A stretch of DNA of 42,412 bases, taken from NCBI GenBank assembly GCA_934364795.1, contig CAKRMK010000028.1, positions 1 to 42,412 on the forward strand, given 5' to 3'. Positions 33,198 to 42,412 of the stretch are shown here, piece by piece (positions within the stretch are counted from its first letter, which is position 1; the number at the start of each line of letters is the position of its first letter). The DNA comes from an uncultured Blautia sp. Lineage in GTDB: Bacteria > Bacillota > Clostridia > Lachnospirales > Lachnospiraceae. The notes below the pieces were generated by a model that had not been told where the DNA came from, made no database searches, and was given only the letters and a program-made list of their open reading frames with translations. The position numbers were made by a program, and so were the translations under genes.

Positions 33198-34294
33198 TAT
33201 TCGTTTTTGCAGATAGCATGGATTCCCACAAGAAGTTCCTGGTCTGTCACAGTCTTATCTATGAAACTTTTTCCAAGACCATCCATAAGAATAAATTTAA
33301 TCTGTCCCTGTTCCATTTTTTTATCTTTTTTCGTTGCCTGAAGAATAGCTTCCGGAGAAAGTCCTGTTACAGATAAAGGAAGGTGATAAAGTTCCAGTCC
33401 ATGACAGATCTTGTCATACTCTTCCTGGGTGAGAAGCCCTTTTTCTCTGGAAATTGCAGCTGCACCCACCAATCCGATACCAACACACTGTCCGTGAAGC
33501 AGGGAAAAATTCATCAGCTTCTCTACTGCATGTCCGATAGTATGCCCCAGATTTAAAAGAGCTCTTTCTCCCTGCTCTTTGGGGTCACGTTCTACCACAC
33601 CGGCTTTGATGGCACAGCACTTCCGGATCATGATCGCAAGCATTTGTGGATCCATAGCGCCTATTGCCTCGTAATTGGCGCATACAAAGTCAAAAAAGTC
33701 TTTGTCGCAAATCAGTCCGGTCTTTAAGATTTCGCCCATTCCACAGCCAAATTCCCGTTCTGGAAGAGACTGTAGGGTGGCCATATTCATATATACAAGC
33801 CTTGGCTGATGAAAAGCACCTACCATATTTTTAAACTGGCGGAAATCCACACCTGTCTTGCCCCCTACACTGCTGTCTACCTGTGCAAGAAGTGTGGTAG
33901 GAATCTGGATGAAATCAATGCCGCGAAGATAAGTCGCTGCACCAAACCCGGAAAGGTCACCGGTAACGCCACCGCCCAAAGCAACGATAAGGCTTTTGCG
34001 GTCCAGTCCGTTCTCAATAAGAGACTGAAAAAGATCTTCCACTGTATTAAGATTTTTGTGTGCTTCTCCTGCTGGGAAAGTAAACTGGCAGACAGAGGCT
34101 GCTACTTTCTGAAGCTCTTCTTTTACCATTTTGGCATATAAGGGCTCTACATTGGAATCAGAAACAATACACATTTTTCTGCCTGCAAGTCCCTCTTCTT
34201 TCAGCGCTTCTGAAAGAAATGAAAAGTCATTTTCAAAATAAATAGGATAACAGAAATCTCCGTCGCGTTTCACAAGTAATTTTTCTTCAGCCAT
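33197..34294 (-). CDS. aroB: 3-dehydroquinate synthase
   Basis: The second enzyme of the shikimate pathway, converting DAHP to 3-dehydroquinate with NAD and a metal. It has 365 residues. NAD-binding GGGVTGDLSGF, the TTLLAQVDSSVGGKTGVD segment and the metal ligands in GEILKTG, NLGHTIGHA and LHGQCVGIG are all present. I chose ATG 34294 because AAGGAG lies 7 bases upstream; an in-frame ATG 13 codons earlier has no support. Its place among division genes (ylmH, sepF) is not related to its function. Confidence 0.94.
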   Translation of the reverse strand: MAEEKLLVKRDGDFCYPIYFENDFSFLSEALKEEGLAGRKMCIVSDSNVEPLYAKMVKEELQKVAASVCQFTFPAGEAHKNLNTVEDLFQSLIENGLDRKSLIVALGGGVTGDLSGFGAATYLRGIDFIQIPTTLLAQVDSSVGGKTGVDFRQFKNMVGAFHQPRLVYMNMATLQSLPEREFGCGMGEILKTGLICDKDFFDFVCANYEAIGAMDPQMLAIMIRKCCAIKAGVVERDPKEQGERALLNLGHTIGHAVEKLMNFSLLHGQCVGIGLVGAAAISREKGLLTQEEYDKICHGLELYHLPLSVTGLSPEAILQATKKDKKMEQGQIKFILMDGLGKSFIDKTVTDQELLVGIHAICKNE

Positions 34295-34333
34295 ATTTAT
34301 GCTCCTTCCCATTTTCTGTATTGATAATGTCAT

Positions 34334-35086
34334 TTATATGTATTTTCTGATTCGGACGCCGAGACGCCCCTTCTTTGTCTGCCTGGTAACTCCGTCAAAT
34401 ATAAAGCGCCCCTTATGGCGGACAGAAATAATATCTCCCTCCTTTGGCTCGTAGCCATTGGATGTGACAAGCTTGCCATTTACAAATACAAGTCCTCCCT
34501 CAATGGAAGAAACCATGCTGCTTCTGGAAGTCTGAAACGCCAGTCCGATAAGAGAATCAAGTCGGACAGAAGCGCAGGTACCACTGATTTCCTCAAATTC
34601 CGGACCTGGGATATCCCCAGCCTGATCTACACGGGTTACAAGAACCATCGTGTGACGGACACGGGTAAGATTTTCTATAAAAAAGTCGGACATTTTATGC
34701 TGGCAGAAAAGCCAGGCCTCTTTATCTTTAAGAAGGATATCTCCTACCACACTGCGATCCACTCCCAGATTTAACACAGCCCCCAGATAATCGCGGTGTC
34801 CCAGATCTTCTGAGAAACGCAGTGCCTTTGGTGAAAGCTTCAGACAGTCTATGGGATATTCCCAATCAAAACTCAAAGAAGGAGGAAAAAAGGCAGCCAT
34901 CTGACGTTCCGCATGCTCATAACCGCCAAAAAGTCTGACATTTACCCCCATCTGCTGCAGCTTCAAGGTTGCAAGCATATTTTGTTCGTTTAAGTTAAGA
35001 AAATCCGTAAAGGTGACAATCTCTCTCTGATAAGAGAGATTTGCCAGCTCCCGGATTCTCTTAAGTAAAAAATCATCCTTATCCAT
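34334..35086 (-). CDS. ylmH: YlmH-type S4-domain RNA-binding protein
   Basis: A 250-residue protein of the YlmH family: an N-terminal domain, a central region with LGHRDYLGAVLNLGVDRSVVGD, and a C-terminal S4 domain (about 175-235, with GGLVFVNGKLV). YlmH of Bacillus subtilis binds stalled ribosome-nascent-chain complexes. I chose ATG 35086, four bases after the sepF stop, because it matches the family N-terminus; an open frame runs 42 codons further inside sepF. The spacing implies coupling to sepF. DivIVA, often the next gene, is replaced here by aroB. Confidence 0.88.
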   Translation of the reverse strand: MDKDDFLLKRIRELANLSYQREIVTFTDFLNLNEQNMLATLKLQQMGVNVRLFGGYEHAERQMAAFFPPSLSFDWEYPIDCLKLSPKALRFSEDLGHRDYLGAVLNLGVDRSVVGDILLKDKEAWLFCQHKMSDFFIENLTRVRHTMVLVTRVDQAGDIPGPEFEEISGTCASVRLDSLIGLAFQTSRSSMVSSIEGGLVFVNGKLVTSNGYEPKEGDIISVRHKGRFIFDGVTRQTKKGRLGVRIRKYI

Positions 35087-35090
35087 AAAA

Positions 35091-35720
35091 TCAATAACCA
35101 GCTTTAACTGATGGAGTAGCACCCCCAAGGATATTCTGCAGATCACCTGTAATATCCACAGAAGACGGTCCAAGTACAAAAATATAACTGGAAATCTTCT
35201 GAAGGGTTCCATTCAGAGAATAACATGCACCGGATGCAAAGTCGATAATACGCTGTGCCAGCTCTACATCAATTCCCTCCAGATTCAGGATTACAGTGGC
35301 ATTGTCAAGAAGGGTATCCGCAATTTCACGGGTGTCTTCCATAGATGCCGGCTTAATCACACATACTTCCATGGAAGAGGTCTGTGCAGAACGGCGGCTG
35401 CTTCTCATCGGTGTGATCTTGGAAGAAGTTACAGGGCGCTGTTTCTCAGCAGCTGATTTAACTGTAGTCTTAGGTGCAGTCTTAGTAGCTGAAGAACGAA
35501 TGGGTTCTTCCTCGAATGTATCCTCAGCGTCAGAATCTTCTTCCTCTTTCTTACGGCCAAACTTCTCAAAGAATTTCTTCTTTGGCTTGTCATCCATCAG
35601 ATCATCATCAAGAAAATCCCCTTCTTCATCGTCCATCAGGTCTTCATCTAAATAATTATCATCATCGTAATCTTCATCGTTCAGTTTAATAGAATCTAAT
35701 AATTTATCAAAAACGCTCAT
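35091..35720 (-). CDS. sepF: Cell division protein SepF
   Basis: A 209-residue membrane-tethering partner of FtsZ. An N-terminal amphipathic membrane helix (about 1-14) is followed by a very acidic, probably disordered linker with runs of Asp (about 15-45), a basic patch and a Ser/Thr/Lys linker. The C-terminal SepF domain (about 117-200) includes CVIKPASMEDTREIADTL and FASGACYSLNG. The linker is longer than in Bacillus. GGAGAT lies before ATG 35720. It sits between yggS and ylmH, the classic order. Confidence 0.93.
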   Translation of the reverse strand: MSVFDKLLDSIKLNDEDYDDDNYLDEDLMDDEEGDFLDDDLMDDKPKKKFFEKFGRKKEEEDSDAEDTFEEEPIRSSATKTAPKTTVKSAAEKQRPVTSSKITPMRSSRRSAQTSSMEVCVIKPASMEDTREIADTLLDNATVILNLEGIDVELAQRIIDFASGACYSLNGTLQKISSYIFVLGPSSVDITGDLQNILGGATPSVKAGY

Positions 35721-35744
35721 TTTCTATCTCCAATCTTCGTCTTC

Positions 35745-36440
35745 TTATCGTGTGGAATAATCTCTCTCACCAAATATACCAGTTCCCACACGAACCATGG
35801 TTGAGCCTTCCTGGACGGCAACTTCATAATCACCGGTCATACCCATACTTAGAACACTCATAGTAACATTATTAATGTTTTTGGCACTAATGTCAACACT
35901 TAATTTTTTTAAAGTACGAAAAACTTCACGATTTTCTTCTGGATTTTCAACAAAAGGCGCAATTGTCATAAGCCCTTTCACCTGAATGTGAGAAAATTCG
36001 CTGATTTCCTGCAAAAGCGGAAGAACTTCGTCAACCTTAAGTCCAAATTTGCTCTCCTCTTCTGCCACATTTACTTCAAGAAGAACTGGCATCACGATAT
36101 CCTTTTTGGCAGCTTCCTGCTCAATTGTCTGTGCCAGGCGAAGGGAATCAACAGAATGGATCATTGCAACCTTGTCAATGATATATTTCACTTTGTTGCG
36201 CTGAAGATGTCCGATCATGTGCCATTTTATATCGGATGGAAGCTGATCATATTTATCCATGATCTCCTGTACTTTATTTTCTCCAAAAACTCGCGCTCCG
36301 GCATCATAAGCTTCCTGAAGCATGGAAACCGGTTTGGTCTTACTGACAGCTACCAGTGTAACTTCATCTGGTTTTCTCCCCGATAAAGCACAGGCTTTTT
36401 CTATATTTGCATGTACCTGTTGTAAATTATCAGCTAACAT
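35745..36440 (-). CDS. yggS: YggS-family PLP homeostasis protein
   Basis: A 231-residue single-domain alanine-racemase-fold protein that binds pyridoxal phosphate without known catalysis and balances vitamin B6 and amino-acid pools. The PLP lysine is K34 in VAVSKTKP, and HMIGHLQRNKVKY and the C-terminal SMGMTGDYEVAVQEGSTMVRVGT region bind the phosphate. AAGGAGG lies before ATG 36440. In Firmicutes it is called ylmE and lies next to sepF, as here. Confidence 0.94.
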   Translation of the reverse strand: MLADNLQQVHANIEKACALSGRKPDEVTLVAVSKTKPVSMLQEAYDAGARVFGENKVQEIMDKYDQLPSDIKWHMIGHLQRNKVKYIIDKVAMIHSVDSLRLAQTIEQEAAKKDIVMPVLLEVNVAEEESKFGLKVDEVLPLLQEISEFSHIQVKGLMTIAPFVENPEENREVFRTLKKLSVDISAKNINNVTMSVLSMGMTGDYEVAVQEGSTMVRVGTGIFGERDYSTR

Positions 36441-36463
36441 TTGTAAGCCTCCTTAAACTCAAA

Positions 36464-37915
36464 TTATTTATTTTGTTCTTTCACCTGTGATGCATCTCTT
36501 GCAATGAGATCATATCTGGAAAGTCCGTAAGCGGTAGTACTTTCAATAATCGCATATTCCTCATTGGATTCACGGATCACTACCTGTCTGAAAACAGGAT
36601 AACCCTGATTAATACAGTAAACACCCTCCAATGAATCCGTCTCTCCTACAATAAAACGTTGATTAGAGTCATCTTTTACAATTGCATCGCCCTCTTTAAA
36701 AGCACTTTTATCTACATAGTAATTATAAGATTCCTCACCTGAACTGTCAGAATCTTCTGCTTTTAATTTTCCATAGATATTGGCATTGATAAAGGTTTTT
36801 ACATTATTTCCATCAGAATCTTTGGAAACTTTATTAAATCCTACACTTCCGCTGTCTGGATCCGTGGTTGCATATTCTGCAGGAATGACATAAAAATCCT
36901 TAAAAATAGTAGCGGAAAGCGGAATTTTAAGCCCGGTTATAGTATTGGTAACAAGCTCAATATCCAGAAAACGATCGGAAGCATAACGGATCAGTCCGCG
37001 GCTGAAATCAATTTTACCATATTTTGCCCCGTCAATTTTTATAATGGAAAAATCACCACTCTGTGTCATGTCATCCTTTAAAAATTTCACACGGATGGTG
37101 TTCCATCCCTCCAGCTTGGAAGCCTGTTTGTCACTAAGTGGAATAATCAGGCTCCAAAGCTCACTGCTGATATTGGTATAGATGTAATCGCCTGTTCCCA
37201 CAGGAGCGTCTGTTTTCAGATCTGTCTCATGGTAGGAATTCTGGTCAAAATCTTCGGCTGTAATGTTGTCAATATTTTTATTCTCATAGCCGTCCATGGA
37301 ATACAAAATAATTCCATCTTCCTGTGCCTTACAGATATTCTGATTGCCAAGAGTAACCACGGAGGAGGCTGTATTCCCATCTGTGGAAACGCCTTCATAT
37401 TGAAGAATACTGCCCTCCAGCTGATTTTTAAAGCTGTAGGTATTGTTAAATTTGCTTCCAGAAAAGCTCTTGGAAAAGCTTAACATGGTACTGCGGATTT
37501 TTGAAAACTCTTCAGCAGTCAAGGTGCTGGCAGATTCTGGAAGCTGGCTTGCGCTTAAACCGTAAACAGCACCGCCTGCATTAATCTTGTTGCCCTCCCT
37601 GGCGTAATAATTTACATATCCGGATGATTCAGCCTTATAAACAGTCTCTTCCCGGATAGAAAGACCTGTGTAAGTCTCATTTCTGGAAAGGGGACCGGTA
37701 GATACCTGGTAAGAATCTATATGTGTTGAAGTAATAAGCAGGACTGCGGTAAATATCATATAGATCAATAATACACCAAAAGCAACTGTGGCAATATTGA
37801 GTCCGAATATTTTCCGAAGCTGAACCAGCAGCCCTGCCATTTTACCTGGTTGTTTATTTTTCTTATCTGACAAGCAGCTCGCCCCCTGTTCTTCGTTTTG
37901 TTTTCTTTTACTCAT
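36464..37915 (-). CDS. HlyD-like membrane protein
   Basis: A protein of about 483 residues with a basic N-terminus, one membrane segment at about 45-66 (ATVAFGVLLIYMIFTAVLLI) and an extracytoplasmic body. The early GYVNYYAREGNKINAGGAVY resembles the lipoyl or HlyD half-motif of periplasmic adaptor proteins, and these genes are often annotated HlyD-like. The function is unknown; its fixed place beside yggS and sepF in Lachnospiraceae suggests a cell-envelope or division role. The start is uncertain: ATG 37915 fits best with the predicted promoter but then has almost no leader; ATG 37933 and 37999 are in frame upstream. Confidence 0.7.
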   Translation of the reverse strand: MSKRKQNEEQGASCLSDKKNKQPGKMAGLLVQLRKIFGLNIATVAFGVLLIYMIFTAVLLITSTHIDSYQVSTGPLSRNETYTGLSIREETVYKAESSGYVNYYAREGNKINAGGAVYGLSASQLPESASTLTAEEFSKIRSTMLSFSKSFSGSKFNNTYSFKNQLEGSILQYEGVSTDGNTASSVVTLGNQNICKAQEDGIILYSMDGYENKNIDNITAEDFDQNSYHETDLKTDAPVGTGDYIYTNISSELWSLIIPLSDKQASKLEGWNTIRVKFLKDDMTQSGDFSIIKIDGAKYGKIDFSRGLIRYASDRFLDIELVTNTITGLKIPLSATIFKDFYVIPAEYATTDPDSGSVGFNKVSKDSDGNNVKTFINANIYGKLKAEDSDSSGEESYNYYVDKSAFKEGDAIVKDDSNQRFIVGETDSLEGVYCINQGYPVFRQVVIRESNEEYAIIESTTAYGLSRYDLIARDASQVKEQNK

Positions 37916-37923
37916 ACTAAAAG

Positions 37924-37952
37924 ATTGTACCATTTTTTGCCTTTGAAAACAA
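37924..37952 (-). promoter_or_regulatory. Promoter of the HlyD-like gene
   Basis: On the minus strand TTGTTT (37952-37947) and TACAAT (37929-37924) are 17 bases apart, and TGG directly precedes the -10, making it an extended -10. The predicted transcription start falls within a few bases of ATG 37915. Confidence 0.55.
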
Positions 37953-38005
37953 GGAAAAGAAAAAGAAATGTCTGTGAAGCATAAAGAAAAAACGAACATA
38001 TTTTC

Positions 38006-38019
38006 AGAATATCTGTTTG
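38006..38019 (+). promoter_or_regulatory. Probable LexA (SOS) box
   Basis: AGAATATCTGTTTG matches 11 of 14 positions of the Gram-positive LexA consensus CGAACRNRYGTTYG. It overlaps the -35 of the lexA promoter, where a repressor would block it. A second half-site, CGAAC at 37993-37997, lies one helical turn upstream. Confidence 0.5.
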
Positions 38020-38045
38020 CTTAAAAGAGAAAAATGTGATATGAT
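38017..38045 (+). promoter_or_regulatory. lexA promoter
   Basis: TTGCTT (38017-38022) and TATGAT (38040-38045) are 17 bases apart, about 37 bases before the lexA start codon. The overlap with the LexA box at 38006-38019 implies autoregulation. Confidence 0.65.
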
Positions 38046-38081
38046 AGAAAAAAGTTGAACGGAATTTGGAGGAAAACTCTT

Positions 38082-38702
38082 ATGACATATGGTAAAATTA
38101 GTAAAAAGCAGCAGGAAATCCTTGATTATATAAAAAGCGAGATCTTAAACCGTGGTTTTCCGCCGGCAGTTCGTGAAATCTGTGAAGCAGTGAATCTGAA
38201 ATCCACCTCTTCTGTACATGCACATCTGGAAGCACTTGAGAAGAACGGATATATCCGTCGTGATGCCACCAAGCCCAGAGCTATCGAGATTATTGATGAT
38301 AATTTTAATCTTGTGCGCCGTGAGGTTGTGAATGTTCCATTGATAGGCACTGTAGCTGCCGGCCAGCCTATTCTGGCAGTGGAGAATATTGAGGGATACT
38401 TCCCGGTACCATCTGAATTTATGCCTAATGAACAGAGCTTTATGCTGAAAGTAAAGGGAGACAGCATGATCAATGCCGGAATCTTTGACGGGGATCAGGT
38501 TCTTGTGAAGCAGCAGCCTACTGCCGAGAATGGCGATATCGTAGTTGCCCTTGTAGATGATTCTGCCACTGTGAAAACTTTCTATAAAGAGAAGGGCTAC
38601 TATCGTCTTCAGCCAGAAAATGACACCATGGATCCGATTATTGTTACCGGAGAGGTTCAGATTCTTGGAAAAGTATTCGGTGTAATGCGTTTTTATCAAT
38701 AA
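38082..38702 (+). CDS. lexA: SOS repressor LexA
   Basis: A 206-residue SOS repressor. The N-terminal winged helix (about 1-70) has [23 protein letters not shown] as recognition region. The C-terminal peptidase has the self-cleavage site A93-G94 in VAAGQP, the nucleophile S128 in GDSM and the general base K165 in ATVKTF, so RecA-stimulated autocleavage should work. I chose ATG 38082 because GGAGG lies 9 bases upstream; an in-frame ATG at 38055 precedes that SD. It is a single-gene unit with its own promoter and terminator and is divergent from the HlyD-like gene. Confidence 0.95.
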   Translation: MTYGKISKKQQEILDYIKSEILNRGFPPAVREICEAVNLKSTSSVHAHLEALEKNGYIRRDATKPRAIEIIDDNFNLVRREVVNVPLIGTVAAGQPILAVENIEGYFPVPSEFMPNEQSFMLKVKGDSMINAGIFDGDQVLVKQQPTAENGDIVVALVDDSATVKTFYKEKGYYRLQPENDTMDPIIVTGEVQILGKVFGVMRFYQ

Positions 38703-38740
38703 GAAAAATTGGTATAATGCAATTTGTCAGACAGGACTTA

Positions 38741-38790
38741 AAAGGGCAAAAGATTTTTTCAAAACGAAGCAATCTTTTGCCTTTCTGAAA
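38741..38790 (+). terminator. Hairpin after lexA
   Basis: Arms 38741-38755 and 38771-38784 pair over 14 positions with one bulged G around a 15-base loop. The tail is T-rich but broken. On the minus strand the stem is followed by TTTT, so it may act in both directions. Confidence 0.6.
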
Positions 38791-38921
38791 ATTATTCTTT
38801 TACAAAGAAACCCTTTTATTTCTACATTATAAGTATTACGAAAAAGGCAGAATATTTTTTAGAACAATTTCATGTTTACATAATATTTTTATATGCAACC
38901 AGTATGGATCTATTATAGACC
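38791..38921. other. Non-coding AT-rich stretch between lexA and rsfS
   Basis: The whole gap between lexA and rsfS is about 309 bases. Apart from the two hairpins (38741-38790 and 38922-38972) I see no gene or clear site here. Short open frames exist but lack an SD and have no recognisable sequence. Confidence 0.5.
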
Positions 38922-38972
38922 AAAACCACATAAGCGAATACTCCAGAGCCTGCTTCTACTTACGTGGTTTTT
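38922..38972 (-). terminator. Terminator of the obgE-rsfS operon
   Basis: AAAACCACATAAG (38922-38934) and CTTACGTGGTTTT (38959-38971) pair with one mismatch around a 24-base loop. The A and T runs at the two ends make it usable in both directions. It lies 40 bases past the rsfS stop and also faces lexA. Confidence 0.6.
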
Positions 38973-39011
38973 ACAATGCCGATTTAAATTTTACAACTGT
39001 TTTCTGAAATT

Positions 39012-39368
39012 TTACTGTAAAAATTCATCCATATCCAGCACTTTTCCATCTCTCCAGATTCTCTCCAGATCATAGAAAAGACGGTTTTCTTCGTCGAATA
39101 CATGCACGATCACATCGCCATAATCCATGAGAATCCAGCTTGAATTACGGTTTCCTTCAATCTGCTTTGCTTCGAATCCGGCACGGCCAAGCTGTTCTTC
39201 AACGTTATCAACAATTGCCTGTACCTGGTTAGAATTGGTTCCGCTTGCAATAACGAAATAATCTGCAATAACAGAGACGTTATGAATATCAATTACTTTA
39301 ATATCCTGTCCCTTTTTATCATCAATTGCCTTGCAAGCAATCTGTGCCATCATTTTTTCTGTACTCAT
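39012..39368 (-). CDS. rsfS: Ribosomal silencing factor RsfS
   Basis: A 118-residue protein that binds uL14 and keeps the ribosomal subunits apart under starvation. Signatures are DIHNVSVIADYFVIASGTN and the C-terminal GDVIVHVFDEENRLFYDLERIW. Its start overlaps the yqeK stop by four bases (ATGA). It is the last gene of the operon. Confidence 0.94.
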   Translation of the reverse strand: MSTEKMMAQIACKAIDDKKGQDIKVIDIHNVSVIADYFVIASGTNSNQVQAIVDNVEEQLGRAGFEAKQIEGNRNSSWILMDYGDVIVHVFDEENRLFYDLERIWRDGKVLDMDEFLQ

Positions 39369-39973
39369 AGGGCTCCTTTCTGCACATTACGTTTGTTGTG
39401 CAATTCTTTATAATAAATATAAGCTTCTCTGGAAGTCGGCTCGATGTCCTCTGCTGAATCTTCTTCCAGATATTCCAGTGTATCTTTCAAAATCTCGTAC
39501 ATACATTCATCCAGATCCTGAAATGCGATTTTACGGATTTCAGGCAAACGGGAAGCTTTGTAACGCATAGGTTCAATATAATCTGCAATATAAATAATTT
39601 TTTCCAGAAGGCTCATTTCACACTTGCCGGTGGTGTGATAATTAATTGCAGACAGTATTTCTTCATCTTCAATTCCGTATTTTTCATGTGCAATATATGC
39701 ACCTAATCTTGCATGAAGAAGAAAAGGATGCTCCCGTTCAAAATCAGAAACCGGAATGTTATGCTCGCTGCACATTTTCAGTTTTTTCTTATTGGGAATG
39801 CATTTGGCACAATCATGGAGAAGGCCTGCCACCTGTGCATCCTTTACATCATAGCCATGAACCATTGCCAGACATGCGCTGGTATACATAACGCCCATGG
39901 TATGCTGGAAACGGTCTTCATCCAGATACTTGGAAAGTTTCTTTTGTATTTTAGCAAAATCGTAATCTGCCAT
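39365..39973 (-). CDS. yqeK: YqeK, HD-domain diadenosine tetraphosphatase
   Basis: A 202-residue HD-domain hydrolase. The metal-binding pattern is visible: H24 region (RFQHTMGVMYTS), HD in GLLHDCAK, and later HARLGAYIAHEKYG and NYHTTG. Family members cleave Ap4A symmetrically to two ADP with an iron-containing site. It lies between nadD and rsfS, its usual place in Firmicutes. AAGGAAG lies before ATG 39973, which is two bases after the nadD stop. Confidence 0.92.
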   Translation of the reverse strand: MADYDFAKIQKKLSKYLDEDRFQHTMGVMYTSACLAMVHGYDVKDAQVAGLLHDCAKCIPNKKKLKMCSEHNIPVSDFEREHPFLLHARLGAYIAHEKYGIEDEEILSAINYHTTGKCEMSLLEKIIYIADYIEPMRYKASRLPEIRKIAFQDLDECMYEILKDTLEYLEEDSAEDIEPTSREAYIYYKELHNKRNVQKGAL

Positions 39974-39975
39974 GG

Positions 39976-40611
39976 TCAGACTTCCTTCTTTCTGTAGACT
40001 TCGTTTTCTTTCATATAAGAAATCACATTATCCGGGACATAGTATTTCAGGCTTTTATTTTCATTCATCCACTGGCGCACCAGATGGCTGGAAACGTCAA
40101 TGTTCATAGTGTCCAGAAGAATAAAATGCCCGCCAAATTTTGTGGAAAGATACTTTATCTTATCATTTAATTCATCGGCGGAAGCATGATCACGGACTGC
40201 GACAACAAGTGTGCAGGCATCACAAATACGCCCAGGTTCTTTCCATTCTTCAAAAGAAAACAGAGAATCGGCGCCAATAATAAAATAATAGTCTGTATCC
40301 GGATTTTGTTCTTTTAATTCTTCCAGAGTACGATAAGTATAGGTGTACCCCTTTTCATGCATTTCTGCAAGGGACAATTCAAAATGGGGATTATCAGAAA
40401 TTGCCAGCCGAACCATATCCACCCGCTGACGGTCTGATGCCCTGCCAGCCCGATTCCGCTTATGAGGGGGATTTCCGGAAGGCATGAACAAAACCTTATC
40501 AAGAGAAAGCTGTTCATAGCTTTGTTCTCCAAGAATCAGATGTCCCATATGGATTGGATCGAAGGTCCCACCCATAATCCCTATTTTTTTACGATTATTT
40601 TGGCAGTTCAA
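39976..40611 (-). CDS. nadD: Nicotinate-nucleotide adenylyltransferase
   Basis: Joins nicotinate mononucleotide to AMP in NAD synthesis. GGTFDPIHMGHLILGEQ near the N-terminus is the nucleotidyltransferase signature, and DVSSHLVRQ near the C-terminus corresponds to the ISSTxIR motif. The start is unsure: TTG 40611 lies 11 codons before the conserved GGTFDP and overlaps the yhbY end by 17 bases; ATG 40650 would add 13 residues that are only an out-of-frame reading of yhbY. The two genes are coupled. Confidence 0.9.
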   Translation of the reverse strand: MNCQNNRKKIGIMGGTFDPIHMGHLILGEQSYEQLSLDKVLFMPSGNPPHKRNRAGRASDRQRVDMVRLAISDNPHFELSLAEMHEKGYTYTYRTLEELKEQNPDTDYYFIIGADSLFSFEEWKEPGRICDACTLVVAVRDHASADELNDKIKYLSTKFGGHFILLDTMNIDVSSHLVRQWMNENKSLKYYVPDNVISYMKENEVYRKKEV

Positions 40612-40888
40612 TTTTCTTCTTCTCTTTTTTACCTTCACGGTATAATACAATCTTCTTGCCGATTACCTGTACAACCTGGGAATGGGTACGCTCTGCAAGT
40701 ACCTGCGCCATTTCCTTAGGATCCTCAAGACAGTTCTGAAGAACACTGATCTTGATCAGCTCTCTTGCTGCAAGCGCCTCGTCAACAGACTTGGTGTTCT
40801 CTGGTGTAAGACCGCCCTTTCCAAGCTGGATGATGGCATCCATTTTCATTGCCAGGCTTTTTAAATATGCTCTTTGCTTACTTGTCAT
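40595..40888 (-). CDS. yhbY: YhbY/CRM-domain ribosome assembly protein
   Basis: A 97-residue CRM-domain RNA-binding protein associated with pre-50S ribosomes. It starts MTSKQRAYLKSLAMKMDAI and contains the GKGGLT loop (a GxxG loop) and LIKISVLQN. The very Lys-rich C-terminus (KKEKKKIELPK) is typical. ATG 40888 has CAGGAGAT upstream. The preceding 100-base gap holds an 8-base inverted repeat (40906-40913 with 40932-40939) that may form a hairpin in its leader. Confidence 0.93.
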   Translation of the reverse strand: MTSKQRAYLKSLAMKMDAIIQLGKGGLTPENTKSVDEALAARELIKISVLQNCLEDPKEMAQVLAERTHSQVVQVIGKKIVLYREGKKEKKKIELPK

Positions 40889-40990
40889 AATTTATCTCCT
40901 GATTATCTGCTGTCACACAACGAAATGTATAACAGCAGACATGTCATATAAACAAAATAACTGTTGTTACAAACTATAGATGATGATTAC

Positions 40991-42334
<1,344 letters not shown>

Positions 42335-42346
42335 TTGCTCTACGAA

Positions 42347-42412
42347 TTACTCTGCCTCTACTGGTACGATAGAAACCTGTTTCTTATCGCGGCCTTTTCT
42401 GGTGAATCTTAC
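42347..42412 (-). CDS. rpmA: Ribosomal protein bL27, 3' end only
   Basis: Only the last 21 codons are in the window. They read VRFTRKGRDKKQVSIVPVEA plus a final Glu, the typical end of bL27, a 50S protein near the peptidyl-transferase centre. The gene continues past the window edge. rpmA directly before obgE is the common order in bacteria. Confidence 0.9.
   Translation of the reverse strand, partial: VRFTRKGRDKKQVSIVPVEAE

Noticed and set aside
38713..38790. Possible small RNA from an extended -10 (TGGTATAAT) to the hairpin after lexA
   Set aside because: There is no -35 element and the hairpin is explained as the lexA terminator; too little support.
38893..39075. 60-codon open frame between lexA and rsfS
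   Set aside because: It crosses the terminator hairpin and the rsfS 3' end, lacks an SD and has no recognisable product.

Overview
The window reads as a piece of a low-GC Gram-positive (Firmicutes) chromosome, most likely a gut Lachnospiraceae close to Blautia, Dorea or Ruminococcus. The grounds are gene order (mutS-mutL-miaA, radC-mreBCD-mrdA-minDE-rodA, rpmA-obgE-yhbY-nadD-yqeK-rsfS), the protein types (MinDE, SepF, YlmH, a very large PBP2, a divergent MreB) and the SD and promoter style. This assignment is an inference; no 16S or other marker RNA gene is present.

Positions 1 to about 6,940 are the right end of an integrated mobile element, probably an integrative conjugative element. It carries a cysteine-rich protein cut by the window edge, a PcfJ-like protein, a 340-base intergenic region with a consensus promoter and a highly structured leader, a 579-residue protein built from ten degenerate helix-turn-helix-like modules, a small excisionase-type protein and a tyrosine integrase. 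The integrase stop codon lies about 100 bases from the mutS start, so the element sits at the 5' end of the mismatch-repair operon, where miaB or another native gene would be expected.

Positions 6,993 to 17,190 hold mutS, mutL, miaA, a PLP enzyme of the YnbB family and two FAD-dependent oxidoreductases, closed by a clear terminator. Positions 17,242 to 26,789 form the cell-shape and division cluster radC-mreB-mreC-mreD-mrdA-minD-minE-rodA-dacF, with no minC. A small P-loop protein with its own promoter follows at 26,947.

From 27,516 to 37,915 genes run on the minus strand: a XerC/D-type recombinase with a structured upstream region, dtd, an AI-2E-type exporter, a cytidylate-kinase-like protein, then rluD-type synthase, lspA, aroB, ylmH, sepF, yggS and a HlyD-like membrane protein. 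lexA (plus strand) is divergent from the last of these and has its own promoter and a probable SOS box. The window ends with the minus-strand operon obgE-yhbY-nadD-yqeK-rsfS and the 3' end of rpmA.

The most unusual material is on the element: the ten-module protein, its pseudoknot-capable leader with an eight-codon Cys-rich upstream ORF, and the placement of the element as a possible switch in front of mutS-mutL. No tRNA, rRNA, CRISPR array or insertion sequence was recognised.
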